This document shows, one piece after another, positions 44,698-55,616 of a stretch of DNA of 64,000 bases. The position numbers and the translations under genes are program-made. Position 1 is the first letter of the stretch. Each line of letters opens with the position of its first letter. Below the pieces are notes generated by a model that was not told the origin of the DNA, ran no database searches, and worked only from the letters and a program-made list of their open reading frames with translations. The DNA comes from Azorinus chamasolen (lineage: Eukaryota > Mollusca > Bivalvia > Cardiida > Solecurtidae), in contig OY755238.1 in NCBI GenBank assembly GCA_963576725.1, forward strand, positions 22,503,845-22,567,844. Reading direction: 5' to 3'.

Positions 44698-45386
44698 TAT
44701 TTGTTCATAGAGGAACTCTCTGATCAGGATTTGCACTGTTTGTCATTAAATTCCTCTAGCAAATTAAAACAACATATTATACAGTTAAACAACGATTGAC
44801 CCTTATTTACACTGAATATTCAGTATCCAAAGCGCTAACTTAATACTAGCATTAACAAGAAATATCTTTAAAAAAGATATTCAGCGGCATTCAAATATTG
44901 ACACAATGTACAAAACAATCTCTGCAATATTTATTTCAATGTTTGGAGATTCTACTAGTACAGAGAACTAGATCTATGAAGGGTTGCTTTTATAGGAAAT
45001 CACTTTTAAAATATACGATGTCAAAGTAATGTTTTAAAACTATCTCAAGTTAGTTCTTTAGTTTACCTATTATAAAATGTACATGAAAGCGCTTATATAT
45101 GGGGACTGCGCATGCCCGAGAAAACAGCTGACTTCCTTTTGGTGCTAGAGTAAAATAAATCGTTTCTGGTCTTAAAAAGCAATGATAACTGAAAAGTTGA
45201 ATGGAACGTTACTCTTTAAGTAATTAGCTGTTCTTTTGATACCATAGCCCATCCTCAGTGGCCCTGCATCAATAGTTTTGCTTCTTTCTTCTCTGCTCAT
45301 GATCAGAATAGACGCTTGAAAGCTGCTAGAAGATATATAGACTGATTGCTTCCTGTTCTACGGTCACTTCCGGTTTCAACTTGAAA

Positions 45387-48300
45387 ATGGAAAAATTCGT
45401 CTCTGTAGTGTTCCTTCTGCTTCTCTTGGGTATTGACGAAGAAGTTCTTAATGACAACACCACCAGGTCAGTTAAGCATTCTCATAAATCCTCTTTATTA
45501 GACATTTATCCCATAAACAACCATGATCACACCGGGAACTTGTGCCGCAGCGCCCATGAGACAGATAATTTGCCTTGTCCATTATCAAAACCGGACTATG
45601 TCACACAAGTTTTTGACTTTGACCCAAAAGTGATATTTTGGCTGTACATGAAACATACTAGAGGTTGTCCACCGTCAATCCCTATAAAGTTAAAATGTCG
45701 AAAGCACTGTGTTCTTCTTTTGTTAATTAGTGGCATAGAACCAAACCCTGGCCCACGTCAACCCAGATATCCCTGTGGAGTTTGCAAGAGGGCTGTACGA
45801 GTTAACCAAGACTCTCTAGCATGTGATGAATGTGACATGTGGAGCCACAAATCGTTCCTCAACATGAACTCTTTTGATTTCCAGACATTTGTTGACACTG
45901 ATGTTCCTTGGTACTGCCCAAATTGTCGCTCTCTGAACAGGAGTACTATATTGTACGACCCCCCAGATGCAGACAGCAATCATTCCTCTGTCAACTGTAG
46001 TGGCATTATTGATAGTACCTGCAGTTCTTATCATTCAGATCCTCATTCCCCACTGCAACCAGACTTGTCTTTGGTTGATATATCCAATTCTACCCTCAGT
46101 TCAATTGGAAGTCCAACTGTCGCCTCTTCCCCCAAGCCAAATCCTTCAGTAAAGCATCATAGAAAAAGCAGCTCGATAAGGTTCCTCTGTATAAATTTCC
46201 AGAGTGCGAGAAAGAAACTAAAAGACATATCCACTTTAATTGACACAGCACGCCCTGATGTTATCCTGGGAACTGAAACGTGGCTTAGCAGTGACATAAA
46301 CTCTAACGAAATATTTGAAGATTCCCTTGGATATGATGTCTATCGAAATGATCGTAGCGACAACCCTCATGGGGGAGTCTTGATAGCTGCTAAAAAGGAG
46401 TTAAATGTTACTGACATCAAATGTAGTAAAACAGTGGAACTAATATCTGGAACTATCAAAACCAAATCAAAGAAGAATACAGTTTTTGCCTCCTATTATC
46501 GCCCGCCTAACAGAACAGATGAAGACTACCTGGAAAACACACGCGTTGAATTCATTCAGCTCAAAGCCAACAAAAAACGGTCAATTTTGGTTCTTGGCGG
46601 AGACTACAACATACCAGACGTCTCATGGAAAGACAACTCTATACCAACCTCCAAAAACTACCCCAAGAGAGTTAGCCAACAATATCTCGACCTAGCCTCA
46701 GACCTCGGAGTCGAGCAAATGGTTGATTTCGCAACACGGGGAGAAAACATTCTTGACCTCATTTTCACAACCCACCCAAGTTTCTCTGAGCGCTGTAAAC
46801 CTTTACCACCAATTTCTGTTAAAAGTGACCATGACATTGTGCTGTTTGATTTAGCAACTCAACCGGCCCGTGCGAGACCCAAAAGAAGGACAATCTACCT
46901 ATGGCAGAAAGCCAACACAGAAGGCATCAAAGCAGCTCTGGCGCGATACAGTAGCTTTTTCCTTAATCAAACTTTTGCAACAATCGATGACATGTGGGAA
47001 GACTTCAAATCAGCCATCGATAAAGCTGTTAAAGACTTTGTCCCCACTCGGAGAACCCTAGCCAGGCACACTCACCCATGGGTTAACAGCCATCTCCGAA
47101 GGCAGACTAAGCGAAAGTACAGGGCCTACAAAAAGGCACGACGCACCAATCAACAGACAGACTGGAACCGGTACACCAAGTTGCAGACACAATCTCAGCG
47201 CGAGATGCGCCATGCTCACAGACAATACATGTTAAACATATCACGGAACTACAAAGATCAACCTAAGAAATTCTGGGCCTACATAAAGACGAAAAAGCAA
47301 GAATCAACCGGCATCGCTCCATTAAAGAACAAGGATGGATTTATTCACAGTGAAGCGAAAACCAAAGCAGAAATCCCGAATGATCAATTCAAATCAGTTT
47401 TTACTGAAGAAGACACAACTAACCACCCAGATAAGGGTCCTAGTCCGTATCCAACCATGGACAACATCACTGTTTATCCCAACGGAGTCTTAAAACAGTT
47501 GAAAAACTTAAACCAGCACAAAGCAACCGGACCTGACTGTATACCGACAGCCATTCTTAAAACAGCTGCCGACGAACTTGCTCCAGTATTATCTAGGATC
47601 TACCAATCATCCCTAGATCTGGGTAAAGTTCCAAAAGATTGGAGAGACGCCAACATAGTCCCAGTTTTCAAGAAAGGCGAGAAGCACCTTCCATCTAACT
47701 ACCGCCCGGTATCCCTTACGTCAGTGGTGTGCAAGGTCCTTGAGCACATAGTGTACAGCTCCGTGATGAGATTTTATGACAAACACCAAGTTCTCACCGA
47801 AGCACAACATGGATTTCGGACCAGACGCTCGTGCGAATCTCAACTCCTATGGACCATACAGACCATTGCCAGTAAACTGCAGGGAAAGGGACAAGTAGAT
47901 GTCATACTGCTTGACTTCGCGAAAGCATTTGACAAGGTGCCCCATCAACGAGTATGTCATAAACTGAGTTTCTACGGAGTGAGAGGAACCACCCTGAAAT
48001 GGATACGAGCCTTCCTATCTGACCGTAAACAACATGTCCTTCTAGAAGGGGAGAAGTCCAGCTCAGCAGATGTCATTTCAGGCGTGCCACAAGGTACTGT
48101 ACTTGGGCCATTGTTGTTCCTCACCTATATCAATGACCTTCCAGATTGCGTCTCTCACTCAAGCACCCGACTCTTTGCTGATGATAGTATTCTCTTCCGC
48201 CACATTAAGACATTACAGGATGCTTCTCTGCTACAAAAAGACCTAGAGGCCCTTGAAAAGTGGGAAAGGGATTGGCAGATGGCTTTTCATCCAGCAAAGT

Positions 48301-48680
48301 GCACTGTACTCAGAATCAAGGGAAGCAGCCGTCATAGGATTGAGACCAGATACACTCTCCATGGCGAGACACTAAGCATTGCAGAAAACATCAAACATCT
48401 GGGAGTCACAATTAGCGATGACCTTCAATGGAAGAGCCATGTCAACAGCACCGCAGCAAAAGGTAGCCGAACATTGGGCTTTATAAGGAGGAACCTTGGA
48501 GAGTGCTCACCAACAGTCAAGGCAGCTGCATACACTACCATAGTCAGACCAAGCCTAGAGTATGCAATAAGTGTATGGGACCCACAAGCACAACTGATGC
48601 CCACACCCTGGAACAGGTCCAGCGGAAAGCAGCCAGGGTTGTTAACAACCGTTACACAGACAGAACACCTGGATGTGTAA
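45387..48680 (+). CDS. Retrotransposon polyprotein: PHD-like finger, APE endonuclease, reverse transcriptase (frameshifted at the end)
   Basis: Copies the element's RNA and nicks target DNA. The first ATG is at 45387. The N-terminus is hydrophobic (VSVVFLLLLLG). At 45732-45755 lies GIEPNPGP, a degenerate 2A-like motif. At 45774-45926 is a PHD-like finger, PCGVCKRA...CDECDMWSH...YCPNC. The endonuclease (about 46176-46850) has GTETWL, SYYRPP, GGDYN and SDHDIV. The reverse transcriptase (about 47640-48440) has NYRPVSLTS, HGFRTRRSCESQL, the catalytic Asp in LLDFAKAFDKVPH, GVPQGTVLGP and FADD. The frame leaves the conserved C-terminus near 48590 and stops at 48680; the true C-terminus continues in the -1 frame. 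CR1, L2 or another jockey-group clade cannot be decided by eye. Confidence 0.9.
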   Translation: MEKFVSVVFLLLLLGIDEEVLNDNTTRSVKHSHKSSLLDIYPINNHDHTGNLCRSAHETDNLPCPLSKPDYVTQVFDFDPKVIFWLYMKHTRGCPPSIPIKLKCRKHCVLLLLISGIEPNPGPRQPRYPCGVCKRAVRVNQDSLACDECDMWSHKSFLNMNSFDFQTFVDTDVPWYCPNCRSLNRSTILYDPPDADSNHSSVNCSGIIDSTCSSYHSDPHSPLQPDLSLVDISNSTLSSIGSPTVASSPKPNPSVKHHRKSSSIRFLCINFQSARKKLKDISTLIDTARPDVILGTETWLSSDINSNEIFEDSLGYDVYRNDRSDNPHGGVLIAAKKELNVTDIKCSKTVELISGTIKTKSKKNTVFASYYRPPNRTDEDYLENTRVEFIQLKANKKRSILVLGGDYNIPDVSWKDNSIPTSKNYPKRVSQQYLDLASDLGVEQMVDFATRGENILDLIFTTHPSFSERCKPLPPISVKSDHDIVLFDLATQPARARPKRRTIYLWQKANTEGIKAALARYSSFFLNQTFATIDDMWEDFKSAIDKAVKDFVPTRRTLARHTHPWVNSHLRRQTKRKYRAYKKARRTNQQTDWNRYTKLQTQSQREMRHAHRQYMLNISRNYKDQPKKFWAYIKTKKQESTGIAPLKNKDGFIHSEAKTKAEIPNDQFKSVFTEEDTTNHPDKGPSPYPTMDNITVYPNGVLKQLKNLNQHKATGPDCIPTAILKTAADELAPVLSRIYQSSLDLGKVPKDWRDANIVPVFKKGEKHLPSNYRPVSLTSVVCKVLEHIVYSSVMRFYDKHQVLTEAQHGFRTRRSCESQLLWTIQTIASKLQGKGQVDVILLDFAKAFDKVPHQRVCHKLSFYGVRGTTLKWIRAFLSDRKQHVLLEGEKSSSADVISGVPQGTVLGPLLFLTYINDLPDCVSHSSTRLFADDSILFRHIKTLQDASLLQKDLEALEKWERDWQMAFHPAKCTVLRIKGSSRHRIETRYTLHGETLSIAENIKHLGVTISDDLQWKSHVNSTAAKGSRTLGFIRRNLGECSPTVKAAAYTTIVRPSLEYAISVWDPQAQLMPTPWNRSSGKQPGLLTTVTQTEHLDV

Positions 48681-48988
48681 CGAAGATGGTACACAACCTA
48701 GGCTGGGATTCCCTGCAACACCGCCGATACATATCAAGAATAGTGATGCTTTTCAAGATCAACAACAACATTGTTGAGGTTCCTGACAACCCGCTCAGAC
48801 AGAGTGATTCCAGAACAAGAGGTGCAAACCGCTTCTACCAAATCCCGGCCAATACATCTGTATATAAGAACAGCTTCTTCCCTAGAACGATCAGGGACTG
48901 GAACCTGCTGCCGGCCAGAACTACCAACTGCCTCACGCTGGAGAGCTTCAGGGTTGAGGTCAGGGCCCTCCAACCCCCGCAGCACTAG
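48593..48988 (+). pseudogene. C-terminal domain of the retrotransposon polyprotein, out of frame
   Basis: Continues the protein after a frameshift, in the -1 frame relative to the main frame. LEQVQRKAARVVNN, LGWDSLQHRRY and RDWNLLPARTTN are standard C-terminal phrases of CR1/jockey-group proteins. It ends at TAG 48986-48988. A 1-nt insertion or 2-nt deletion separates it from the catalytic part; a sequencing error is possible. Confidence 0.8.
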
Positions 48989-49108
48989 ATACCCTAGCAT
49001 TGTAAATAATTTTAAGTTTCAATTGTAAATAGACAGCTGTTTTTACGGGCATCACAGTTTTAAACACAGGGTAAAATACGTTCCATGAGGATCCCTACCC
49101 TTATATCG

Positions 49109-49121
49109 GAAGAAGAAGAAG
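49109..49121. repeat. (GAA)n 3' terminus of the retrotransposon
   Basis: Four gaa units following tatcg, the likely 3' end. Confidence 0.6.
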
Positions 49122-49122
49122 A

Positions 49123-50227
49123 ATATTTGTATTGATATGAAGATAAGAAATTGAATACACTTTAAAGCATAAAGTTTTTGTTTGTGCAGAGTCTGTAATT
49201 CCTTAAAGAACGGTATTTATTTAGCCTAGATCAACGCTTTAATCGACTTGTGTGCATCATCATTAATGACATCATTAACTGAATCTACATGTATTTTTAA
49301 AACAATATAAAGTTAGCAACTTCAACATACGTCTATGAGCCCAAGCCCCATGTGATACAGCCGTAGCAATAGCCTTCAGTAAGTAGCTTTATATCAAAGA
49401 GAGCCAACAACCAGAGCATCGGTGCTGTGGTCGAGGGTAGTAATTAATACTATTAATACCACTACATGTACTCTAATATACTAAACAACGTACCCTTCTT
49501 CTTTATTTCCTATAGCACTGCCTGTGAATTATGGTGGTTTCGGCAAACTACATGTTCGTCAAAGTGGACTTTATTATCAAATGTTGTATTAATTGATAGC
49601 AAAATGATAGTAAAAGTTTGAAAGTTTAATAGTGGTTTCGACAAACTGGTAATATTGCTCAGCAACCATTACCATGAGGTGATAAACATCAGTACATCAG
49701 TACTTTGATTTTATGGGAATTTCCAGGTCTTAAAATCTATTTTAAGAACAGAACATTCGACAGTCAACAGTCTTCAGTCCCATGCTAAATATCTGCGTAA
49801 ATAAGGATTTTCTGTACTATATGGCGTTTTGACTGAACTCTAAGAAGTTTATAGAACATGTCTGTATAACATGATGCCTTACATGTGTTGTGATTATGTT
49901 AATTAATGCAATTAATTCAATTTGCGAGGCCGTTAGCAGACTGTATATCAGAATTTTACATAGGTTGGCAATGTGTAGAGGCATATAAAAAGGTTGTATG
50001 CCAGTCAATGTATTCACTAATGAAAATACAGTTTACTACTAAATACTCGTAGTTCATATGCAAATAACAATGTAACATAGTTTCTCATTGGTGGAAAACT
50101 AGAACAAAAGTGAAAATAGACAGCTAGCCGCTGAAAAAAGGTCCGATGTTGTTGAGACACACGTGTACTAGGCGTCTTTTCAGGACCAAGTTCACCACCT
50201 TTTCGCACAACGCATGCTAAAGACTGA
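49123..50227. other. Intergenic, no feature recognised
   Basis: AT-rich, no repeat with visible ends and no exon. Confidence 0.4.
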
Positions 50228-50705
50228 GAATGTGAGTAGTATACATGACACAGAATAAATTAACCAGTTATAGAATGCCATAGGTTGAGATTAGTATACA
50301 GGACTATGAATAAACTTGTCAGATATAGAATGTCATAGGTGGAAAATAGTAAACAGGAGATTGAATGAACTAGACAGATATAGAATGTCACAGGTGGAGG
50401 GCATTATACATGACTATGAATGGGATAGCCAGTTATAGAATATCATAGGTGGAGATTAGTATATAGGACATTGAATGAGCTAGACCGGTATAGCCAGTTA
50501 TAGAATGTCATAAGTGGACAGTAGTATACAGGGATATGAATGAGTTTGCTAGTTATAGAATGTCATGGATAAAGAGTAGTATAAAGGGCACTGAATCAAT
50601 CAATCAGTTATATAATGTCATAGAGAGGTGAACAGTACTATACAGGAAACTGGATGAACTAGCCAGTCATAGAATGTCATAGAGGTGGAGAGCAAATGAT
50701 GGCGT
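50228..50705. repeat. Minisatellite, ~55-bp unit, ~8 copies
   Basis: atagaatgtcataggtgga recurs about every 55 bp (50270, 50324, 50380 and on), with gtatacaggactatgaatga between. Units are diverged, and one contains an internal duplication (agaccggtatagccagtta). Confidence 0.85.
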
Positions 50706-51050
50706 GATGGCAGCTAAATGCAGGATGAATGTCATAAGAAAGTTACAGACTGGTATTGATACTGAATTGAACGTCCGTTTTAGAGATGTTTTACTGTACA
50801 CCAGTTTCATTGATACGCCTTTCTACCCGACAGCGAGTATATGTACTGTACCCCCGCTAAACTGGACAATCAATTTAGTATAGATATCGAGTCTTGGAGA
50901 CAGGTGGCAGCTCAATGCAGGGTGAAAGTCATGCAGAAAACACCTCTAGGAGCTTTCTGCAAGACATTCACCCTGCATTCAGCAGTCACCTGCCTAAATG
51001 TATCTAAATTATTCTCTACTAGAATTCCGGTTATTTCAGTACAGTATTTT
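50706..51050. mobile_element. F2 right half and a full F2 TA-MITE
   Basis: Right half ending gagatgttttactgta at about 50799. Then F2 from ctgtacccccgctaaactgg (about 50847) to agtacagta (about 51049), palindrome ctcaatgcagggtgaaagtc. Confidence 0.6.
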
Positions 51051-51129
51051 TTCGCCGGATATTATTAGCCCATATTCTCCTGTTAGAATGATGACTGTCT
51101 TAACCCCAACATTCTTGAGTGTCAAACAT

Positions 51130-51709
51130 CTTAGGAGCGTTCTGTTTTACTTTCACCTTGCTTTAAAGAGGAAGTCCCTACAATGAACGCATATTTTCAA
51201 TAATGTCACAAAACGTGGTATCTGTTATGCTCAGTCATTATTATGAGGATTGTCAATTAGAACTTATATCGAAAAATACCCCTGTGATACAAAATTTACC
51301 GATCCATCAAAACCTATAATTTTCGTTCTACAACAAAGTATTATCGGCCTTTTCCGTTCACGTTTTCCGTGTATTGCCGATGATCACCCGATTACCTACG
51401 GAAGTGGTCGGAGAGACTCGAAATGCGCGAACAGATACGAAACTAAAACCCAACCCGAATAAAACTGAAACATCGGGTAAAAATCGGGATCGTCGATATC
51501 AAACACATGGATGTTTTGCCATTTTCAACGTTTATTTGATAGGTTTTCTTGCGATATACTACTTTTCAGCATATAAACAAATGAGTTTTGTATATTTTAG
51601 GTGTTTTTGAAACGCGTCCAATGTAGGGACTTCCTCTTTAAGTAGCCACCTGCCCTAAATACCAACTAATTAACACACTTTAGTGACCGTTATAGAGCGG
51701 TTTTACTGT
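51130..51709. mobile_element. F1 TA-MITE right half interrupted by a Kolobok-like MITE
   Basis: ggagcgttctgttttacttt at 51134, cut at TTAA, resuming gtagccacctgccc and ending agagcggttttactg near 51707. Confidence 0.65.
51167..51637. mobile_element. Kolobok-like MITE, 471 bp
   Basis: Inverted ends AGAGGAAGTCCCTACA and TGTAGGGACTTCCTCT with TTAA duplicated at 51163-51166 and 51638-51641. The purine start (AGAGG) with TTAA fits Kolobok better than piggyBac. No transposase. Confidence 0.7.
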
Positions 51710-51805
51710 ATACTCTTTTGATGGTCGGTTTAGTGTAGTTTCACTGTATATGTTTTTGATGATCGGTTAAGAGGGGGTTACTGTAAAACCAGCAGGTGTA
51801 GGCGT

Positions 51806-52007
51806 TTAACCCTTTACTCCATAGATTCGCCTTTCTACGCCTTTGCAAACATGGTAGATCCAGATCACAAACATCCTGTTGGGTTCGTCTGAACAAGGTC
51901 TGCTCTGTTCGCTTAAGATGTGTCCATGTGCTATTATAACAATTAATGTAATTGATATTCATGATGTCATTAGTTCTTACTTGAATATTCATGGAGTAAA
52001 TATTTAA
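51806..52007. mobile_element. TTAA-B MITE
   Basis: TTAACCCTTTACTCCATAGA to catggagtaaatatttaa; hairpin arms present, apex mutated. Confidence 0.65.
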
Positions 52008-52079
52008 ATGTTCTTGACTGGGTAGTCCAGGGTAAGTAAATCTTATCGTGAATATTCCGAGACTTTTTTTTGAAACAAG

Positions 52080-52395
52080 TGTTATATGACAAACAGTGCA
52101 GACCCTGGTGAGAGGGCTCATCTAGCTCTCTCATCTGGGTCTACAGTGTTTGCAAAGCATATTAGCGCATTGAAAATGTTACTTAGTATTGCCTATCCGA
52201 AGTGATTCCAAAGAGTACCAACACAATATTGTGTGGCTGAGAAATATCCATGCTCATGGATGGCAGTTACAACTCGGCCTCTTATCAGGATCCGCGCTGT
52301 TTGACATTCGGCCAGTAGTCTCTCAAACGTGTCAATAACTATGGTCTACAGTGTTTGGCATTGGTGGTTCGTTTCCCGCACTGAATGGGTTAAAG
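52080..52395. mobile_element. TTAA-G MITE with internal foreign piece
   Basis: gtgttatatgacaaacagtgca, ctctcatctgggtctacag, then further G-like sequence (ctacagtgtttggcattgg) to cactgaatgggttaa at about 52392. Confidence 0.5.
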
Positions 52396-52736
52396 GTGTA
52401 TCAAGGTTCACAGCTGTCGTGATCACTACAGACTTAATTATCATAGATAATTTTTTTGTAACCACGGGCGAATGTGGGGTTACTTATGTAGGCAGTTTGG
52501 ATCCAGATGAGACGTAAAGTAACTCGGACTGACACTCAGACTGTATGGCTGTAGACTATCATATACTTTTATGAGTTTAACCCTTATTTCACTATCTATA
52601 CCTAATTTGCATTCCTTGATCACCTGTTGGACTTTTTGTGCGGCTGACTCCGGATCAATATAGGTCTAGATCTATTTTGAAGAAAATTGCTCAGTCAGTT
52701 TGCAATATCTACTCATTTACTATATACTTGTACTGC

Positions 52737-53246
52737 GCTTTTCGGGTGGCTGCGTTGCTGAATTTTCGGTACATTGAATACTATTTTGCATTTTTTCCAC
52801 CCGCGCTCGGGCTGGCCTCGACCGTTTCGTGGCGGGGTAGGCCCTGGGGCGGGATTTCGCTGGGATCCGGCAGCGGGTGTGGTTTTTCTCGTTGACCCCC
52901 ATTGTGGGGATCGCTCGCTTTCGACGTCATGTACGTATACTCGAGGGTGGAGGTTTCTTTGCAGTTGGGGTGGGTGGGGGTTTGCGCCTGTTGTCGGGTT
53001 CGGGTGGGGTTTGGCCTCGGAGTTCGTCTCCTGCCCTGGGGCTGTTGGGGTGGGTTTCGGGTTTCGTTGGGTGGGCCGGGGAAGTGTCGCCGGGGATTCG
53101 GTGACGCGGTTATCCGAGACGCTCAGTACACGGCATTAATATTCTTAAGGTTTGGTATTATTCTTTGTGGTTTATGTTCTCCTCTATAAGCTCACATGTT
53201 ACTTTTATGTAAACTGTGACGAAAATAAAGGATCTGTTCTGTTCTG
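52737..53246 (+). repeat. GC- and G-rich retroposon-like block ending in AAATAAAG(GATCTGTTCTG)
   Basis: An abrupt GC-rich island (gggtgggg, gggttcgggtgggg) in AT-rich DNA. It ends gtgacgaaaataaagg then atctgttctgttctg, a simple-repeat tail of the kind that ends non-LTR retroposons. Open frames in several phases look like a by-product of composition. A TTAA-D hairpin starts immediately after. Confidence 0.45.
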
Positions 53247-53340
53247 CAAACAGTTTGGATCCAGATGAGACGGCGAGTAACTCGGCGTCTCATCAGCATC
53301 CAAATTGTTTGACACTCGGTCAATAGTTTCTCAGAAGCTT
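53247..53340. repeat. TTAA-D hairpin remnant
   Basis: GCAAACAGTTTGGATCCAGA with loop ggcgagtaactcggcg and return arm, lacking family ends. Confidence 0.6.
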
Positions 53341-53380
53341 GTACAAATCAGAACTCGTCAACATAGTACGAGATCCAAAT

Positions 53381-53609
53381 TTAACCCATTACATCATATG
53401 CTATTTTTAGACCCAACCTCTTTGAATAAATCTACCAAAAAGGAGCATTTACTAGAAAAAAGGAAAAGTTTAGAATTGTGTAGCTTTGAAACCACTGTGA
53501 TAAATAGAGCATTTGCTCTTATGGAGCAAATGCTCTATTTATCACAGTGGTTTCAGAAAGTGACATTTACAGAGGCATAGAAAGGCGTATTTATGGAGGA
53601 AATGGTTAA
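53381..53609. mobile_element. TTAA-C MITE, 229 bp
   Basis: TTAACCCATTACATCATATG to tatggaggaaatggttaa; apex TTGCTCTTATGGAGCAA. Confidence 0.8.
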
Positions 53610-53680
53610 GCAAACATTATTTATTTCAGAGCGGGACACGAGTTAATAACGACGCGTTCAATGTTTTGAACGGACGTACG

Positions 53681-53933
53681 TTAACCTTTTACTTCATGAA
53701 TATTCATGTAAAATAGTGACATCCTTATTTAGCTGAATTGTGTTATAACCAAAACAAATTTTGCCCATGGCAGAAACTGTAGAATCAGATCTAAATCATT
53801 TCATGAACTAATAAAGCATACCCTGCAGGAGCCGTGTGATCTGGGTCTATCAGACCATGTAGGCGCCGTATGATCTGGGTCTATTCTGTTTGCAAAGACG
53901 TTAAATGTTTATATATATAGAGTAAATGGTTAA
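53681..53933. mobile_element. TTAA-B MITE
   Basis: TTAACCTTTTACTTCATGAA to tagagtaaatggttaa; the right hairpin arm is duplicated (two gatctgggtctat). Confidence 0.65.
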
Positions 53934-54179
53934 CCAACTGACTATAGATAAACGTTAGATGGTTAACCAGGCATGTACCTGACTCTGACATATACTGACT
54001 TTCACTTTTTGTATTTGGCCCAGAGCCTAGGGTGTGATCACCTGATATTGGTGATCACAGGCTGGTACAAAAGCATTACATTACTCAATCAGACCTTCAG
54101 GTGAAATGCAATATCTGTATGGGACGTGAGGTCTGCATAACCATGACCAAACATACCAGAGGTCTAGATAACCACTTAC

Positions 54180-54622
54180 CTCATGAATATTCATGTAAAA
54201 ATAATGACATCATGATTATTTATTACATCTGTGTAATGTAAATGCATTTCATGTGTTTTATGAATGACCTATGACAGCTACCGCCCCTGTTCAAGATATA
54301 ACAATTTCACATTCATTGTTATTTTGAACAACTTGAGAAAAGTCGACTTAAGTGTGAAACAGTTCGGCTCCTGTTCCGCATCTTCTGAAACGCACCTTTT
54401 ACTTCGAAGAATAAAACAACTAAAACTTATAACTATTAAATAAAACATATATATTTTTAAATACAGGTGATATATTAATGCATACTGAAAACAATGCGGA
54501 AAGATCCCAGGATATGTCTGTATTACGTTCATTCTGAATTAAGCTACCACATGTGTGTAACATACAAGAAACTCCTCTTTTTGCAACCAGTTTGTCACAA
54601 GATGAGACGCTGGATACCTTAG
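54180..54622. repeat. TTAA-B left part and unrecognised sequence
   Basis: cctcatgaatattcatg at 54179 runs into sequence with an F2-like return phrase (gaattaagctaccac at 54535). No gene. Confidence 0.35.
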
Positions 54623-54867
54623 TTAACCCTTTATTCCATGATATTCGTGTGAGAATATTGACATCATTAATAATTATTCGCTTATATTTTATAATGGCAT
54701 ATGTACTCAGAATTTGGTATTGGTAAAAATTTGGTCATATGGGGTATATATATATTCATAAGCAAACAGAGCTGACCCTGACCAGAGGGCTCCTATAGGG
54801 TCCGTCTGATCTGCTCTACTCTGTTTGCAAATGCATAGAAAGGCGAATTTATGGAGTAAAGGGTTAA
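54623..54867. mobile_element. TTAA-B MITE, 245 bp
   Basis: TTAACCCTTTATTCCATGAT to tatggagtaaagggttaa; hairpin gcaaacagagctgaccctg, apex GCTCCTATAGGGTCC. Confidence 0.75.
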
Positions 54868-55111
54868 ATAAGTGTATTTATCTTAATGATAATCAGTATG
54901 GAAAAATATTAATCGAAATTATAGGCGAATAACTTCCTGGACATCCAGTATAGATCTGCTTTTCTCTGTGTAGTTTTATTCATTAACCTGGTGGGAAAAT
55001 ATCGCCGACAAACAGAACCGTCTACACGAGTTATTATTTGATATGTCAGGATATGTTTTTTAATTGATCATCTTGGGTATTATATTTATGTAATGGATGG
55101 TTTTAGTTTCA

Positions 55112-55300
55112 ATCATAAGCCTTTCCTTTCTACGCCTCTGTAAATATCACCTATCGAAACCGTTGTGATAAATAGAAGAGCATTTGCTCCTCAGGAGCAA
55201 ATGCTCTATTTATCACAATGGTTTCAGAACTACAAAATTCTAAAACAAAATTCCTTTTCTCTAGTTAATGCTCCTTTTTGGTAGATTCATTCAATTAAAC
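55112..55300. mobile_element. TTAA-C MITE, right end lost
   Basis: ataagcctttcctttctacg, hairpin with apex TTTGCTCCTCAGGAGCAAA, then ctttttggtagattcattc where homology stops. Confidence 0.6.
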
Positions 55301-55616
55301 ATAGTCTATATTGGAATGCGATCAAATGGGACATCAAATAACACTGTGTCTTATTGGGATCAAAACAGTTTTTACACGCTGGTGGAAGGTCTGCAACAGC
55401 TACACAGTTTCTGTTTTAATGCAAAGCAGGTCAGAATTTGACAGTCAACATGTTATCACAAATCTGGTTAATCAACTTGTCTTCCTATTTATTTTGCTTT
55501 TAATTAAGACTGACAGTGTTTGAGCATGCTTTGACATAATCGTTTCTGTCCTGTAGTAAAATGTCTTGCATTCTATTTCAGTATTGTACTGTCCACAAAT
55601 CACTTTAGATTGTAAC

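Larger units (their letters stand above)
45100..49122 (+). mobile_element. CR1/jockey-like non-LTR retrotransposon, nearly full length
   Basis: A GC-richer leader from about 45100 precedes a long PHD-endonuclease-reverse transcriptase frame and a 3' UTR of about 130 bp. The end is a short (GAA)n tract at 49109-49121 rather than poly(A), as in CR1/L2 elements. The 5' boundary is a guess; no target duplication was identified. It lies on the strand opposite to UBA2, 13 kb upstream. Confidence 0.85.

Noticed and set aside
52774..53189. Three overlapping frames of 75-121 codons
   Set aside because: Stop-poor only because the block is GC-rich; all three phases are open and none has a recognisable motif.
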